This document shows, one piece after another, positions 15,196-24,024 of a stretch of DNA of 64,000 nucleotides. Location: NCBI RefSeq assembly GCF_016839145.1, contig NZ_CP069303.1:2976001-3040000 (forward strand), in the 5' to 3' direction. Position numbers and translations under genes: made by a program. The notes below the pieces were generated by a model that had not been told where the DNA came from, did not search any database, and saw nothing but the letters and a program-made list of their open reading frames with translations. Source of the DNA: Shinella sp. PSBB067 (GTDB taxonomy: Bacteria > Pseudomonadota > Alphaproteobacteria > Rhizobiales > Rhizobiaceae). The first letter of the stretch is position 1. Each line of letters starts with the position of its first letter.

Positions 15196-16893
15196 TTATT
15201 CGGCCGCCTGGGCGGCCGTTGAAAACGTTCTGACAGGCTGCGCATTCGCCGCGCCGGCTGCCCGGTAGGCGAATGCGAGGATCGGCCCCAGGGTCGCTCC
15301 GCCGGCCCAATAGGATCGGCCGGACGCGGAGGCCACGCAGTTGCCGACCCCGAAGAGGCCGGGGATCGGCATGCCGGTGTCGTCGAGAATGTGGCCGTCG
15401 ACCGTCGTCATCGGTCCGCCCTTGGTGTCGAGCGTCGCGCCGGTCATCAGGGTCGCATAGTAAGGCCCCGTATCGCTGATCGGATACATGGTCGGGTTGC
15501 TTCCGGCGTCGTCTCCGACCGGCCCGTTGAACTGCACTTCGATCTTTCGCTCGCCGCGTCTGAAGTCGTCGTCCTTGCCGGCTTCGGCGAACCGATTGAA
15601 ACGTTCGATCGTGGCGTCGAGGTTCTTCAAGAAGTCCTTGTCCAGGCTCAGGCCGCCGGTGAGCGCCTTGTGCTTTTCCAGCCTGTCGGCGATCGCGGTC
15701 TTCAGGCCTTCGAGGGTATCGGCCTTGATCACGTGCCGATCGTCCGTGCCTTCCGGAACGATGTAGCGGCCGTAGTCGACACTTGCGCAGTTCTTCTGGC
15801 TGTGCCGGTCCCAGATCGCGATCAGTGCGAGATTGGGATAGGAACTGGTCGCGCCGTCCCATTGAAAGAAGACCTGCGCCATTTCGTTATAGGCCAGTTT
15901 CTCGTTGGCGACGCGCTTGCCCGCCGTGTTGACCCATATCATCGAGTCCCCCGGAGAAGAGAACGTTCCGATCAGGCCGGGATTGTTATCCAGGATCCGC
16001 TCCAGCGGAGCAGGGCACATCCAGGCGTAATTCATGTTCCGGAGCTGCGCGCCGAGGCTTGTCGCGATGGGAATGAGGTCGCCCTCGTTCGATCGCGCCC
16101 CGCAGCCGGGAAAGACCGGCGCGTGCAGATAGTTGCGCCGGAAGGTGGTGTCGTGCGTGAAGCCTCCGGTGACGAAGATCACCGCCTTGCGGGCGCGAAT
16201 TCTTGTCGTTCCGCCCGGCGTCGACGCTTCGACGCCCACGATCTCGCCGTCCTCGCGACGAATGACGCGCTGGACGCGATGCGCGGTACGGATTTCCACA
16301 CCGTCGCGGACCGCAGCCGCGGACATCGTCTCGATGGCGACCTTGCCGCCGTCGGACATCGTCTCGTTGGCGCCGAGCGGAAGAAGAACGCGCCCCTTGG
16401 TGGCCTTGTTCTCCGGCAGTTCGGCCCAGTAGTCCACGACGTCGGGGCAATGCCGATACGGCAGGGCGTTTCGTTCCGCCAGCAGTTCCGCCGCGGGGGA
16501 GGCACTGTCGTAGATGGCCTCGAACGCCGCATATTCCCAATCGGTCATGCCGAATTTCGGGTCATCGGGATTGTAACCCTGAGGACGCGACAGTCTCGCC
16601 ATCAGGCGGATGGCGTCTTCCTTGGGGTCGGCAATGCCGAGCTCGCGCATGGGCCTGTTGTTCGGAACCCAGTACCAGAAGGCGGCCTTGCGTGCCGTGC
16701 CTCCGATCTCGTCCGCCTTCTCCAGAATCACCACGCTGTTGCCCAGCCAGCGGGAGAACAGCGCAGTCGGCAGTCCGCCGCCGCCTGCACCCACGACGAC
16801 CACGTCGTACTCGGATTGATACGGGCGTTCCGGGGGGCTCGGCCTGGCCGTCTCCCTTGGCCCGGCACTGCTGATTGGCTTGTTCACCGTCAT
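15196..16893 (-). CDS. FAD-dependent dehydrogenase/reductase (ketosteroid Delta1-dehydrogenase / fumarate-reductase superfamily)
   Basis: 565-residue flavoprotein. VVVVGAGGGGLPTALFSRWLG is the FAD-binding loop, VVILEKADEIGGTARKAAFWYW the characteristic second strand, and VFVTGGFTHD a mid-protein motif. PYYATLMTGATLDTKGGPMTTVDGHIL with the C-terminal GLFGVGNCVASASGRSYWAGG is a standard C-terminal signature of this superfamily. Members reduce or desaturate C-C bonds next to a carbonyl, including 3-oxosteroids and 2-enoates. No Tat or secretion signal is seen. GGAGGA precedes the ATG at 16891-16893. It is divergent from the ABC importer operon and paired with SnoaL copy 2. Confidence 0.85.
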   Translation of the reverse strand: MTVNKPISSAGPRETARPSPPERPYQSEYDVVVVGAGGGGLPTALFSRWLGNSVVILEKADEIGGTARKAAFWYWVPNNRPMRELGIADPKEDAIRLMARLSRPQGYNPDDPKFGMTDWEYAAFEAIYDSASPAAELLAERNALPYRHCPDVVDYWAELPENKATKGRVLLPLGANETMSDGGKVAIETMSAAAVRDGVEIRTAHRVQRVIRREDGEIVGVEASTPGGTTRIRARKAVIFVTGGFTHDTTFRRNYLHAPVFPGCGARSNEGDLIPIATSLGAQLRNMNYAWMCPAPLERILDNNPGLIGTFSSPGDSMIWVNTAGKRVANEKLAYNEMAQVFFQWDGATSSYPNLALIAIWDRHSQKNCASVDYGRYIVPEGTDDRHVIKADTLEGLKTAIADRLEKHKALTGGLSLDKDFLKNLDATIERFNRFAEAGKDDDFRRGERKIEVQFNGPVGDDAGSNPTMYPISDTGPYYATLMTGATLDTKGGPMTTVDGHILDDTGMPIPGLFGVGNCVASASGRSYWAGGATLGPILAFAYRAAGAANAQPVRTFSTAAQAAE

Positions 16894-17135
16894 TCCTCCT
16901 TCGTCTGCAAGACGAGCGAAGGATGTCGCAGCGGTCCGCAGGACTCTTGCCTGATCCGGAATAAAGTCTTGTTCGACCGAGCATTCGCGGACGGCGTCCT
17001 TGTGCTCTGCAAGCAATGAATTGGTTCTCTCACAGCAAAGCCGGCAGGACGATCAACCGGCACCATCCTCACCGTATCTGCACGCCTGCTTGGCCAGGGG
17101 CCGAGCTGCCTAATGATGTCTGGGAGGACATGATA

Positions 17136-18227
17136 ATGAGAGGAACTGCGCTAACATCGATGGTGGCTGTCGGTCTTGCCATGGCGCCGGGTGCGTTCGC
17201 GGCGGACGTGTCGCCGAAGAAGGTCGGCTCCGTCGACGAGCTTCAGGACATGAAGGATTTCTGCGGCACGAAGCCGATCCGGGTTGCTCTGTCCGACGGC
17301 AATGGCGGGAACTCCTGGCGCCGCATCACCCTTGCGGAGCTGCGCGACGAGGCGTCGAAATGCCCCAACATCACGGAAGTGAAGTACACCGACGGGCAGG
17401 GCAATCCGCAGAAGCAAATCGCCGACATCCAGGGCCTCGCCGCGCAGAAATACGACGTCATCGTCGTCAATCCGGATTCCGGCGAGGCGCTCATCCGCAC
17501 CATGCGCCAGGCGACGAAGGCCGGGTCGGCCGTCGTGCCCTTCACCGTGGGCGAAACCTTCGCCGGGGAGCCGGGTAAGGACTATCTGGCGGCCGTGACC
17601 GAAAGCGTCGTCAACGGTGGGAAGCTGAACGCGGAGTGGGTCGCAAAGCAGCTGAGCGGCAAGGGCAACGTGATCGTCTTCGGCGGCTCGCCGGGGAACA
17701 ACTTCACGAACACGCTGAAGGCCGCCTGGACCGAGGTCTGGGCGAAGTACCCCGGCATCAAGGTCCTCGAAGGGCCTATCGATACCAATTGGGATCCGGC
17801 ACAGTATCAGCAGATCATGGCAGGCCTGCTGGCCAAGTATCCGCAGATCGACGCGGTCTACAGCGACTACGGGACCGGCTCCGTCGGGGCGCTCAGAGCA
17901 TTCGTGGCCGCCGGCAGGAAGATTCCGGTCTGGTCGTCCGGCGACGCGAACGAGCTGGGTTGCTTCTGGAAGGACCATGTCGCCGACAACCCCGACTTCA
18001 AGCTCGCAACCTGGTCCTCCCGCACCTGGCTCTCGCGCCTTGCCCTGCGTAAGGGCGTGGCCGCGGCTGAGGGCATCGACAATGCCGAGCCCTCGATCCT
18101 GAACCTGCCGATGGAAGAAGACAGCACGGACCCGGCGCTGCAGCCCAAATGCGACGCGTCGCTTCCGCCGGATGCGATTCTCTCCTCCAAGCTCAGCAAG
18201 GAACAGTTGGCGGAACTCTTCAAGTGA
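17136..18227 (+). CDS. Periplasmic binding protein of a ribose-type (CUT2) ABC importer
   Basis: 363 residues. The N-terminus has a signal peptide (MRGTALTSMVAVGLAMAPGAFA, predicted cut before ADV). The body follows the RbsB-like fold: IRVALSDGNGGNSWRR at strand 1, IADIQGLAAQKYDVIVVNPDS, GKGNVIVFGGSPGNNFTN, and AVYSDYGTGSVGALRAF. The ATG at 17136 is preferred to the one six bases earlier because GGGAGG is then eight bases upstream. The usual RbsB size is about 290-300 residues; this one is longer with a C-terminal tail. It is first gene of the importer operon, followed by a stable stem-loop. The ligand may not be a sugar, given the neighbours. Confidence 0.85.
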   Translation: MRGTALTSMVAVGLAMAPGAFAADVSPKKVGSVDELQDMKDFCGTKPIRVALSDGNGGNSWRRITLAELRDEASKCPNITEVKYTDGQGNPQKQIADIQGLAAQKYDVIVVNPDSGEALIRTMRQATKAGSAVVPFTVGETFAGEPGKDYLAAVTESVVNGGKLNAEWVAKQLSGKGNVIVFGGSPGNNFTNTLKAAWTEVWAKYPGIKVLEGPIDTNWDPAQYQQIMAGLLAKYPQIDAVYSDYGTGSVGALRAFVAAGRKIPVWSSGDANELGCFWKDHVADNPDFKLATWSSRTWLSRLALRKGVAAAEGIDNAEPSILNLPMEEDSTDPALQPKCDASLPPDAILSSKLSKEQLAELFK

Positions 18228-18235
18228 GGGCTGAA

Positions 18236-18260
18236 GGGAGGCGGCGCCGAGCCGCCTCCC
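18236..18260 (+). promoter_or_regulatory. Intercistronic stem-loop after the binding-protein gene
   Basis: A perfect 10-bp stem GGGAGGCGGC / GCCGCCTCCC with a 5-base loop lies eight bases after the stop codon, without a T-tract. Hairpins in this position commonly stabilise the binding-protein mRNA or cause partial termination, so that the binding protein exceeds the permease. Confidence 0.6.
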
Positions 18261-18273
18261 CTTCCGGAGGACA

Positions 18274-19287
18274 ATGATCATGCTCACCAGATCCGCGTTA
18301 TCGCTCAAGACGCCGGAGGGGACCGGAATGCAGCGGAAAGTTCCGCAGTCCGCACAGATTATCGCGCTGACGGTACTGCTTATCGCCATCGGATCGCTCG
18401 TCGCGCCGGCGACCATCTCCACGACGGCCGTGCTGTCCATGCTGCCCTTCGCGGCAATTCTCGCACTCGCCTCATTGGGGCAACACCTGATTATCCAGCA
18501 GCGCGGGCTCGATCTTTCCGTGGCGGGCTGCATCTCGCTGATCGCCGTGCTCGTCACGATCGGGCCGGGTCCAGGCGCGGATGGCTGGTCCGTTCTGCTC
18601 TATGTGATCCTGAGCCTTTGTGCGGGATTGGCGATAGGAGCGGCAAACGGACTCGTCATCACATTCCTTCGGGTGCCGCCGCTTGTCACCACCATCGCCA
18701 TGAACTCGATCCTGATCGGCCTTGCGCTCGTGCTTTCCGGCGGAAGGCCGACAGCCGCCGATCAAAAGCTGGTCGCCGTCTCGTTCGGAGCGACCCTCGG
18801 AGCCCCGAATACGATCTGGATCCTTGCGTTGGCCGCCGCGGCCATGATCTTCATCATGTCTTCGACTGTCATCGGCCGACGCTTTATCGCCGTTGCGGTC
18901 AACGACCGGGCGGCCCATGCGATCGGTGTCAACGTTTCCCGCTACAGGATCGCAACCTACATGGTGGCGGGCCTCTGCTATGCAGTCGCGGCTATCGTGC
19001 TCGCGGGATATCTTAGCCTGCCGGGCATCTTCGTCGGCAACAGCTATATGCTGGCAACCGTCGCGGCATATGTCATCGCGGGCAACGACGTGGCCGGAGG
19101 CCGCCGGGGCAGTTTCCTTGCCACTGTGGTAGGAGCGCTTTTCCTCACCTATCTCGATCAGTTTCTGCTCGCGCTGAATTTCACGCGTTCGTCGCAGCTC
19201 ATCCTGCAGGCGGTCATCGTCCTGGCGGGCGTAGGCATTCCCGTCTTGATCAAGATGGCATCGGTAATGAAGGGGGCGGCACGATGA
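18274..19287 (+). CDS. ABC importer permease, ribose/xylose (RbsC) type
   Basis: 337 residues (two fewer if the second ATG at 18280, better spaced from GGAGG, is used). It has eight to ten hydrophobic segments and the family-typical QHLIIQQRGLDLSVAG near the second helix, plus GRRFIAVAVNDRAAHAIGVNVSRYR as the cytoplasmic coupling loop. It ends by overlapping the ATPase gene by four bases. The operon encodes a second permease domain fused to the ATPase, so the importer would have a heterodimeric membrane part. Confidence 0.9.
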   Translation: MIMLTRSALSLKTPEGTGMQRKVPQSAQIIALTVLLIAIGSLVAPATISTTAVLSMLPFAAILALASLGQHLIIQQRGLDLSVAGCISLIAVLVTIGPGPGADGWSVLLYVILSLCAGLAIGAANGLVITFLRVPPLVTTIAMNSILIGLALVLSGGRPTAADQKLVAVSFGATLGAPNTIWILALAAAAMIFIMSSTVIGRRFIAVAVNDRAAHAIGVNVSRYRIATYMVAGLCYAVAAIVLAGYLSLPGIFVGNSYMLATVAAYVIAGNDVAGGRRGSFLATVVGALFLTYLDQFLLALNFTRSSQLILQAVIVLAGVGIPVLIKMASVMKGAAR

Positions 19288-21806
19288 ACGGTCTCAACCT
19301 GGAAAAACGAAATGTCGCCAACGATGCTGCGCCGGTCTTGGCGCTCGAGGGCATCGAGAAATCCTATGGCGCCGTCCGTGCGCTCAGGGGTGTCGATCTT
19401 CAGCTCAAGCCAGGCGAGATCCATGCGATCGTCGGGGAGAACGGCGCCGGGAAATCGACGCTCATCGGAGTCGCGGCCGGTGTGGTGCAGGCGAATGCCG
19501 GCCGGATTCTCGTGAATGGCGCGGCAGTCTCCGAGCCCGATCCGCTCGCGATGCGAGACGCCGGGATTTCCGTGGTCTTCCAGCATCCGGCATTGGCACG
19601 AGATTTGACGGTCCTTGAGAATTTGCGGCTCGGAGTGAAATCGGACCGTCCCGTTCCGACCAAGGCTTCCGCACAGGCGCTGATCGACAGGGTTTCAAGC
19701 GATGCGCTGCGCGTCGGCGTCGATACGCGCGTAAGCGATCTGAACCTTGCGCAGATGCACGTGGTGGAAATCGCCCGCGCGCTTGTCTCCGAACCGTCTG
19801 TCGTCGTTTTCGACGAGCCGACCGAACCCTTCCAGCAAGCGGACGTCCAAAGGCTTTTCGACGTCATACGCCGACTGAAGGTGGAAAACGTCGCGATCGC
19901 CTACATCTCCCACCGGCTCCACGAAGTGATGGAGATCGCGGATTGCGTGACGGTCCTGCGAGACGGGGAAATGGTAGGGCACGACCGGGCCGGCGATCTT
20001 GATATCGACAAGGTGATCACGCTCATCGCCGGCCGGCCGCTGGATCAGATCTTCCCCGCGAAGGGCCGTTCGCCCGGGTCGGCCGTTCTGTCCGTCGCGG
20101 AACTGACCGGCAAGGGATTCGCGGGAATCAACATCGCCGTCCGATCGGGGGAAATCCTGGGATTGGCGGGCGTGGAAGGACAGGGACAGCGAGACTTCCT
20201 TCGCGCCCTGGCAGGTCTGAGCCGGCACGAGGGATCCGTTGTCGTCGACGGACGGCAGAGGCGCATCACTTCGCCTTCGGCCGCGCAGGAGGCCGGTATG
20301 GCCTTTCTTTCCGATGACCGGCACGGTGAGGGATTGTTCCTCGGGCTGGATATCCAGGAAAATATCGGCCTTCGGATCCTTGAGCGGATCTCGTCATGGG
20401 GTGTCGTCAGCAGCGTGTCTGAAGCCCGCGCGGCGAAGGATGCCACCAGCCGGCTTGCGGTGAAGGCGCCGTCGCTGGGCACGAGGATCGCCAACCTCTC
20501 AGGCGGAAACCAGCAGAAGGTGCTGTTTGCCCGTGAGACCTATGCCGGCGCGCGTGTCTATCTGATCGACGAGCCGACGAAGGGCGTGGATATCGGCTCG
20601 CGCTCCGAGATCTACCAGCAGATCCGGGCGCTGGCGAACGAAGGCGCCGCGGTGATTGTCCTGTCGTCGGACGGGGTCGAGCTGGAAGGCCTCTGCGATC
20701 GGGTCCTGGTGTTCGCGCGAGGGCAGGTCGTCGCCGAGTTGACCGGCGAGGCGGTGAACGATGACAGGATTACCGGCGCGTCGTTGACGGCGACGGTATT
20801 GCGGCGCGATGCGCAAGGGGGACCAGCGAGGACCAAGCACTCGTTCTTCCGCAGCGATTATTTTCCCATCCTGGTGCTTTGCGCGATGATCGCGCTCGTG
20901 GTCGGCATGACGGCGGCAGGCAACCCGTATTTCCTCGACGCGTCGAATGTCACCAACCTGCTGGTCCTCGTTTCGGTGCTCGCGATGGTGTCGTGCGCCC
21001 AGCTCGGCCCGATCCTCACCGGCGGCATCGATCTCTCCGTCGGGCCGATGGCCGGCTTCTCGCTGATACTGGCCTCGTTCTTTCTCGGCCCCGATATTCC
21101 GGCATCGTCCCTGATCGGATACTCGCTGATGATCCTGGCGATCGGCGGGGCTGTCGGCGTCGCGCAAGGAGCGTTGATCGCTTTCGCGGGTTTGCCGGCG
21201 ATCGTCGTCACCCTTGCGTCCTTCATCGGCCTGCAGGGCGTCTCGCTTATCCTGCGGCCGCAGCCGACGGGCGACATCACGGAGACGCTCGGCGAGTTGG
21301 CGTCCGCCAGTCTGTTCGGGCTGCCCGTCGCGTTCGCGTTCGCGGTCTCGATCGTCCTGCTTCTGGAGATCGCGCTCTTCAGGACATCGGCCGGCCGCAA
21401 GATCCGGGCAGTGGGGTCCGATCCGGACGCGGCGTTCAGGCTGGGTACCAGCAGGATCAAAAGCCAGCTCTCCGCCTACGGCGTTTCCGGGATGCTGGCG
21501 GCCCTCGCAGGACTTATCCTTGCCGGTCAGATCGGCTTGGGCTCCGCAAGCGTCGGAACGGACTACACCCTTCTGAGCGTGACGGTCGTCGTCCTTAGCG
21601 GAGCGAGCATTACGGGCGGCCGCGGCTCGTTCCTGTGCGTCCTTTTCAGCGCCCTGCTCGTCCAGTCGACGACCAGCGCATCCTCGTTCGTCCAGATCGA
21701 CCCGGCCTGGCAGTACGTCGTCGTCGGCGTCATCGCCATCGTGGCGGCGTCGCTGTTCGGCCTCTCGCGCGCAGGCGGCGCGCAAAATTCATCCAGTCAC
21801 GCATAG
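19284..21806 (+). CDS. Fused ABC ATPase (two nucleotide-binding domains) and permease
   Basis: 840 residues, where the ribose-type ATPase alone is about 500. Domain 1 (about 17-240) has Walker A GENGAGKST and Walker B VVVFDEPTE, but LNLAQ in place of the LSxxQ signature. Domain 2 (about 260-490) has a degenerate Walker A (GVEGQGQRDFLRALAG) but canonical LSGGNQQK and YLIDEPTKGVD. So one composite site is consensus and the other degenerate. Residues about 530-835 form an RbsC-like permease with GGIDLSVGPMAG and GRKIRAVGSDPDAAFRLG. The reading frame is continuous through the linker near 510-530. It works with the separate permease and binding protein upstream. Confidence 0.9.
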   Translation: MNGLNLEKRNVANDAAPVLALEGIEKSYGAVRALRGVDLQLKPGEIHAIVGENGAGKSTLIGVAAGVVQANAGRILVNGAAVSEPDPLAMRDAGISVVFQHPALARDLTVLENLRLGVKSDRPVPTKASAQALIDRVSSDALRVGVDTRVSDLNLAQMHVVEIARALVSEPSVVVFDEPTEPFQQADVQRLFDVIRRLKVENVAIAYISHRLHEVMEIADCVTVLRDGEMVGHDRAGDLDIDKVITLIAGRPLDQIFPAKGRSPGSAVLSVAELTGKGFAGINIAVRSGEILGLAGVEGQGQRDFLRALAGLSRHEGSVVVDGRQRRITSPSAAQEAGMAFLSDDRHGEGLFLGLDIQENIGLRILERISSWGVVSSVSEARAAKDATSRLAVKAPSLGTRIANLSGGNQQKVLFARETYAGARVYLIDEPTKGVDIGSRSEIYQQIRALANEGAAVIVLSSDGVELEGLCDRVLVFARGQVVAELTGEAVNDDRITGASLTATVLRRDAQGGPARTKHSFFRSDYFPILVLCAMIALVVGMTAAGNPYFLDASNVTNLLVLVSVLAMVSCAQLGPILTGGIDLSVGPMAGFSLILASFFLGPDIPASSLIGYSLMILAIGGAVGVAQGALIAFAGLPAIVVTLASFIGLQGVSLILRPQPTGDITETLGELASASLFGLPVAFAFAVSIVLLLEIALFRTSAGRKIRAVGSDPDAAFRLGTSRIKSQLSAYGVSGMLAALAGLILAGQIGLGSASVGTDYTLLSVTVVVLSGASITGGRGSFLCVLFSALLVQSTTSASSFVQIDPAWQYVVVGVIAIVAASLFGLSRAGGAQNSSSHA

Positions 21807-21823
21807 AAGCATGGGAGAAAACG

Positions 21824-22537
21824 ATGAGACTTGAAGGAAAGCGGGCAATCGTCACGGGATCCGCCGACGGGATAGGGCGAGCGATCGCTGACGGTCTGAG
21901 CCGCGAAGGTGCAAGGGTGGTTCTGATCGACGTCAAGGAGCCTGCAGGGCGGCTACTTGAAGGCCAGATCTTCGAGCGCATGGACATTTCCAACCCCGCC
22001 GATTGGCAGCGTGTCGTCGCTGACGCCGTAGAGCGATGGAGCGGCGTCGACGTTCTGGTGAACAACGCGGCCATCATCAATTATCAGTCCGTTCACGAGA
22101 TCGTTCTCGATGACTGGAACAGGTCGATCGCCGTCAACCAGACGGGTCCGATGCTCGGGATGCGGGAGGTCATTCCGGTCATGCAGAAACTCGGCGGCGG
22201 CTCCATCATCAATGTGACGTCGAGCTGGGCGCTCGTGGCGGCTCCGGGTGTCGCGGCCTACCATGCCACCAAGGGCGCGTTGCGGATGATGACGAGGAAT
22301 GCGGCCGTAACCTATGCCGGGGATCGCATCAGGGTGAATGCGATCGTGCCGGGAATCGTGCGCACGCCGCTGACCGACGCTCAACCGGACGTCACGGCCA
22401 GCGTGGTCGCGAAGACCCCGTTGGGCCTGTCCGAGCCGCACGAGATCGCGGCGGGTGCCGTATTCCTGGCCAGTGACGAATCCTCGGCGGTGACCGGCGC
22501 GGATTTCATGATGGACGGCGGATACACCGTTCAATGA
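21824..22537 (+). CDS. SDR-family oxidoreductase (copy 2)
   Basis: 237 residues. TGSADGIG cofactor loop, VLVNNAAIIN, NVTSSWALV, YHATK as the catalytic Tyr and Lys, and DGGYTVQ at the C-terminus. It closely resembles the SDR at 13917, including the unusual short segment ...PAG/DAA-RLL/ALL between beta-2 and alpha-3 and the shared ending. GGGAGAAAACG precedes the ATG. It follows the fused ABC gene by 17 bp, so the imported compound or a product is probably its substrate. Confidence 0.9.
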   Translation: MRLEGKRAIVTGSADGIGRAIADGLSREGARVVLIDVKEPAGRLLEGQIFERMDISNPADWQRVVADAVERWSGVDVLVNNAAIINYQSVHEIVLDDWNRSIAVNQTGPMLGMREVIPVMQKLGGGSIINVTSSWALVAAPGVAAYHATKGALRMMTRNAAVTYAGDRIRVNAIVPGIVRTPLTDAQPDVTASVVAKTPLGLSEPHEIAAGAVFLASDESSAVTGADFMMDGGYTVQ

Positions 22538-22541
22538 ATGA

Positions 22542-22576
22542 CTGAGGGGAAGCGCTTGAGGAGCGCTTCCCCTCAG
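22542..22576. terminator. Long perfect stem-loop between converging genes
   Basis: A 15-bp perfect stem CTGAGGGGAAGCGCT / AGCGCTTCCCCTCAG with a 5-base loop lies four bases after the SDR stop and overlaps the stop codon of the opposing AraC gene. It is a probable bidirectional terminator, with no long T-tract on either side. Confidence 0.75.
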
Positions 22577-23526
22577 TCCGCGTGGGCGTCGCGAACATCG
22601 CGGGCGGATCGCCCGTATCTGGACTTGAACGTCCGGCTGAAATGGGACAGGTCGTTGAAGCCATTCTCGAAAGCGATCTCGGTGATCCTTCGTCGACCGA
22701 GCCGCCTGTCCCTCAGTTGCTCGTGGCAACGCTCCAGCCTCTTCTCCAGAAGCAGTCTCCCGAAGCTCGTATTGATCGTCGACAGCAGCCGGTCGATATA
22801 GCGACGGGAGATGCCGACGTCAGCGGCGAGGTCGTTGCAGCAATAGCCAGGGTTCGCGCAGTTTGCATCCAGTGTTTTGAGGATGCGGGCGAGCAACTTG
22901 TCTTGGCTGTTGAGGCCAAGTGCCGTTCCCGGCACGCAGCTGTTGACCAACTGGTCTGCAAGCGTTTTTACCACGCTCTCGAATGCGGTGAGTGCGGCGT
23001 AGTCGCTGACCTCTTTTGCCGACATGACCGCCTCCAACATCCTGGACGCGAGATATCCGTCACCGTCTATCCCGTCGACAGGCTGTCCAACCAGTGCGGT
23101 CACAGCGCGATGCATCGCTATGATCCGTGACCTCGACGTGCGAAGTGCAAGGTGCTCGAAATCGTCTTCCATCTCCAGCATGTGGGGCCTGGTGCCATCG
23201 ATCAGGAAAAACGAGCCGGTCTTCACGCGGCCTTCGAAGTTGCCGTGCGAAATGAGAACGGAGCCCTTTTTGATGTATAGCAACAGCATGAAGTCGCTGT
23301 CGACTTGCTTCAACAGACGCATCGAACGGGTCGTCCGGTGCGCATCCCCCGAAAGCCGACAGAATGTCGCGTCATCAAAGGAGGCGTGCGTGAAGCTTCC
23401 CTCGAACTCAGGTCCCCCTCGTGCGAAATCGAGGTTGATAAGTTTTTCGCGAATGAGATGTCCCCAGTTGTTGAAGGACTTCAAGTACGTGGACGGCGGG
23501 CGAACCGCGTCAGGTATCATTACCAT
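22573..23526 (-). CDS. AraC-family transcriptional regulator
   Basis: 317 residues from the ATG at 23524-23526, which has GGGAGG seven bases upstream; longer in-frame starts are rejected. The N-terminal half is a cupin-like sensory domain (FMLLLYIKKGSVLISHGNFEGRV, GSFFLIDGTRPHM). The C-terminal half has two HTHs: CNDLAADVGISRRYIDRLLS and RITEIAFENGFNDLSHFSRTFKSRYG. It converges on the end of the ABC/SDR operon and is the obvious candidate regulator of the 13-23 kb cluster. The inducer is unknown. Confidence 0.9.
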   Translation of the reverse strand: MVMIPDAVRPPSTYLKSFNNWGHLIREKLINLDFARGGPEFEGSFTHASFDDATFCRLSGDAHRTTRSMRLLKQVDSDFMLLLYIKKGSVLISHGNFEGRVKTGSFFLIDGTRPHMLEMEDDFEHLALRTSRSRIIAMHRAVTALVGQPVDGIDGDGYLASRMLEAVMSAKEVSDYAALTAFESVVKTLADQLVNSCVPGTALGLNSQDKLLARILKTLDANCANPGYCCNDLAADVGISRRYIDRLLSTINTSFGRLLLEKRLERCHEQLRDRRLGRRRITEIAFENGFNDLSHFSRTFKSRYGRSARDVRDAHAD

Positions 23527-24024
23527 CTGTCTTCCTCCCAAGATCAGAAACGCCTCCACGTTCCCGTGCGCTCCATTCCAGTCAGGCAAAAGCCGAGCGA
23601 GAAGCAGATATAGCATACTGCAAGCACGCCGGGTAAATACGTCCGCCACCTGAATAAATACATGTTGATTCTAGATTAAACCAAGAGTATATTTAATTAT
23701 ACTTGGATTTTGGGCGATTTCCTAGGAATTGTTAATGTCTCAAGCCACTCGGTATCTTACGAAGCGTTTTGTGAAGTGTCAGGTAGCGATGCTGCCGAGC
23801 CGGATCGATGCCGTTCAAGTGCGTTTGGAATATCGCTCGTGTCCCTCGATTATCCACGGGCTGGCCGGTGCGGCGCTAATGGGTTCCATCGCGTTTTCCT
23901 CCCATTCCGATAATCGTAAGGACGCTTACTAATTAATGTGTATCCCCAGTAATTGATGACTGTCAAATGGAATTGCAACGGGCTACGTGATGAGACTTCT
24001 GCAGATGCTGCTGGGATGGGCTGA
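23527..24024. other. AT-rich divergent intergenic region
   Basis: 498 bp between the AraC and MarR genes, visibly more AT-rich than its surroundings around 23640-23800. It should hold both promoters and contains an inverted repeat at 23681-23706. A plus-strand open frame of about 65 codons near 23735-23932 (MSQATRYLTKRFVK...) has a weak AGGAA site but no recognisable family; I leave it uncalled. Confidence 0.5.
23681..23706. promoter_or_regulatory. AT-rich inverted repeat upstream of the AraC gene
   Basis: AGTATA-TTTAAT-TATACT is perfect and is extended by CCAA / TTGG with one bulged base. It is positioned about 155 bp upstream of the AraC start and 320 bp upstream of the MarR start. A regulator binding site is the likeliest reading. 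Confidence 0.45.

Noticed and set aside
23729..23932. Small plus-strand frame (about 65 codons) in the AraC-MarR spacer
   Set aside because: Weak ribosome site and no recognisable family; kept only as a remark in the intergenic entry.
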